Source: Protula sp. h YS-2021
Taxonomy: Eukaryota > Annelida > Polychaeta > Sabellida > Serpulidae
Assembly: GCA_949752745.1 (NCBI GenBank)
Contig: OX457027.1
Span: 81,461,214 to 81,525,213, forward strand
Reading direction: 5' to 3'
DNA: 64,000 bases
A program made the translations under genes and the position numbers. A model generated the notes under the pieces. The model was not told where the DNA came from. It was given only the letters and a program-made list of their open reading frames with translations, and made no database searches. Positions 37,201 through 40,200 of this stretch are shown piece by piece (the stretch's first letter is position 1; every line of letters starts with the position of its first letter).

Positions 37201-40200
37201 CAGCCAGCAGCAACACATCTGATTTCAGGTACAAGTCATGGTATTCGCCAAATGTAGTACAGTGGAATGTCTCCCACACCTTCTGCGCATGCGCATAATC
37301 CTCATCGCTAATGTCTTCTTCACTGAGTAGACTGTAAAACTTGTCCTTGGACGGCAGTTGTGTTTCAGCAAACTTGGATGGCTCATCCACGTAATCATAA
37401 GGGTACACTCCCTTTCTCAACAGTAACTCTTGTTGGTCGCTATCGTGAATGTGTGACGTCATGTGATAAAAGTTGTCTTTCCCTTCTGCTGCCAGGTTGG
37501 AGACCAACTTCTGTAGAGAAGTACTCATGAACTGAAAGCTGTCTGTAAATTTCAGATTGCTCATGGTGAATGCAATATATTTCTCAACGGTGTTGGGAAT
37601 GACTGTAATACTTTCGTTTTTGAACTTTCCAATTTCTTCCATGATCAAATGACTGTCATAGCCTCGTAAATTGTGGAAAAAGACAGGAATGATGAAAGAA
37701 TCTTCAACATCCTGCTGATCTTTTCGAAATCGAAATTGTAAATTGCATTCATTATGTGCAGCTCCGCGGTATTTGCCATTGATATGATCATGATCTCTCA
37801 CACGATCTGCTCCTAGAGGCTCATGACAAATGTAGCAATCTGTGGCGTTCTTATAATGCTCTTCATCTTCACAAGTCATGACTATTTTCTTTTTCTGCTG
37901 TAGACCATGCACAATACGATCACGTTCATATACCATATGGTCTAAAAAGACTTTCACAGCATTATCGCCTCGATATACGACTGGAGCACGTGTATCATAC
38001 TGGCTGACAACCACGTAGGCAAAGCTGTTTGGACGATGATGTTGATACTTGTCTCCTTCATGCTTTTTCGTGAAACATTCAAAGTCTGCATAAATGACAA
38101 ACGGCGCTCGCTGTTGTTTGGCTACATTCTTGAACTTGATGAAGGGTTCCTTGGGAAATGATAAACGTTGTGCGCCATGCTTGCCACACACTTCACGATG
38201 CTTGTCTAACAGATCTTGTCGTATAAACCCGTGAAGACAGTTGAAACAATAAAATGCTGCAGCCTTATGCTTTGATCGATAAGCCATCAGTCTGCTGAAA
38301 TTCTTGATGAGGCAATAATGTCTTGTCTTGTCATTGCTAATCAAAAGCAAGTTGATTTCTCTCGCACTGTTGGCGCTGTTGGCGCTGGTGTTTCGGCTGA
38401 GTTGTATGGGAACAACGACATCATGTTCATATCCAAACACGTTAATGGACACATCATTCTCCTTTTCAAACTTTGGAATGTCTGTAATCGGTGTTGGAAA
38501 TGTCATGCCTTCCACCTTCAATTCGTTCTCAAATGGTGTGTAATGACTCACGCGGCAAGGACTGTTTGTTGAAGGGTGAAGGTGAGCCAATACAGACCAT
38601 AAGAAGCACTTGTTGTCTTTATTCTGAATGTTTAACACCGCCTTTGTATTCTTTACTTTCTTCGGTAGTGGGATAAAACTGCTTGCTTCCAATGGTGCTG
38701 ACGTCGCTGTATGCACTTCAATGAATAATATGTTATCCAACACCCAGCCAGAACCTTGTCGCTCATGTTCATCAAACCTGGTAAATAATTCTTTATAGGC
38801 TTCTGGCAAGTCCTTCTCAATATCTGTTGGATTGTATGCTGCATACGTTGGACTACTGATGAAGGCATTATCCACTTGTTCTACCATCACGCCTTCAACA
38901 TTTGGTGTCATTTTCTTGAAGCGTGCATGCACGACAATGTACCATTTCATACCACGGTTTAACGTTTCTAGCAAATGTCTCTTGATTCGGTTCTCTTGTT
39001 GTCGCATTTCAAGTAGCAAATCTGATCCATCTTCAGGCTCAAACCGTCTTTCCTGCGCGTTTTCACCAAGACTCACTCTTCTGCCTCTGCCTACTTGCAC
39101 TGTCTCTTTCTTTCTTTGTTCTTCATGAGACACATTTTCCATCTCAGCACATGCATGTGTCTCAAATGCATCCAAAGATGAAAATATCTTGACGCATTTA
39201 CAGCAGAGGACTGGATCAGGTCTGTCAACACCATCTTGTACGGTCTTTCGTCTCTTGGCTTCAATCTGCTCAACAAGCTCTTCATGAGCACGTTTCATCC
39301 TAGCTGGTTTGCATGTATGTGTCACGAACACTTCCAGAGATGGAAATGTCACATCACAATCATGACAGTAGACTGGTGCCATCGTTGTTGCTTCTTCAAC
39401 TGCTGGAACTGAAATGAAGTAAAATATACGTTTCACTCTTCCTTTTATACCACTTCAATGGTGTGTTGACTCAGCAGAATGTATCACTAGTTGACTAGTT
39501 GACATGTTTCACTCATGCTTTTATGCTACTTCCATGTAATCAAAATATGGTGTGTAACTTTTCAAACTTGTTCCAAAATGTTAAAATTGCTGACTCAGCA
39601 GAATTTTACTTGTGTATATGAATGTCTTACTTACAGTTGTGAAGTTGTACAGCTGCACTGCTACACAGCAGAGACATCTAGCGGTGAAGTTAACTGACGG
39701 TGAAGTTAAATGGTCTGTCAAATGGTATTCATCCGCCAACTAGACCTGAAATGTGATAAAATGTATTCTCACACACACACACACAAACATGTTTTGCTTC
39801 ATTTCATAATATAGGATGGCCCTTAAAAGGGCCCGAAATATTTTAGTATATATCAGCAGCAGTTATGGGGTTGTCCCTCATATTCCAACCACACTTGACA
39901 CTTGCAGTATCGTTGAGTCAGTGTTACTATGCGGTTGTTCCACATAAATGTAATTACTACGTCAGGCTTCACTGCAGCGATCTGAGTTGGAAATTGTAGC
40001 ACCTCCTCCAAAGCATATGTAATATCAGCTGCTTCAGCTTCATCACGCATATTTACCCAGATGCAAACAGATTCATTCGCTTGAAACGCTGTTAAGTCAT
40101 CAATGATGATAGCTGGTGTGTTATCCATGATGTGTCTGACAATGTCTCTAAGCCTTGAGACACCACACTTATATAGGATTTTATCATGCTGATTCGACAA

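Noticed and set aside
39383..39436. N-terminal extension of the polymerase to 39436
   Set aside because: Begins with GTG; the first ATG is at 39382, with TATA 59 nt upstream.
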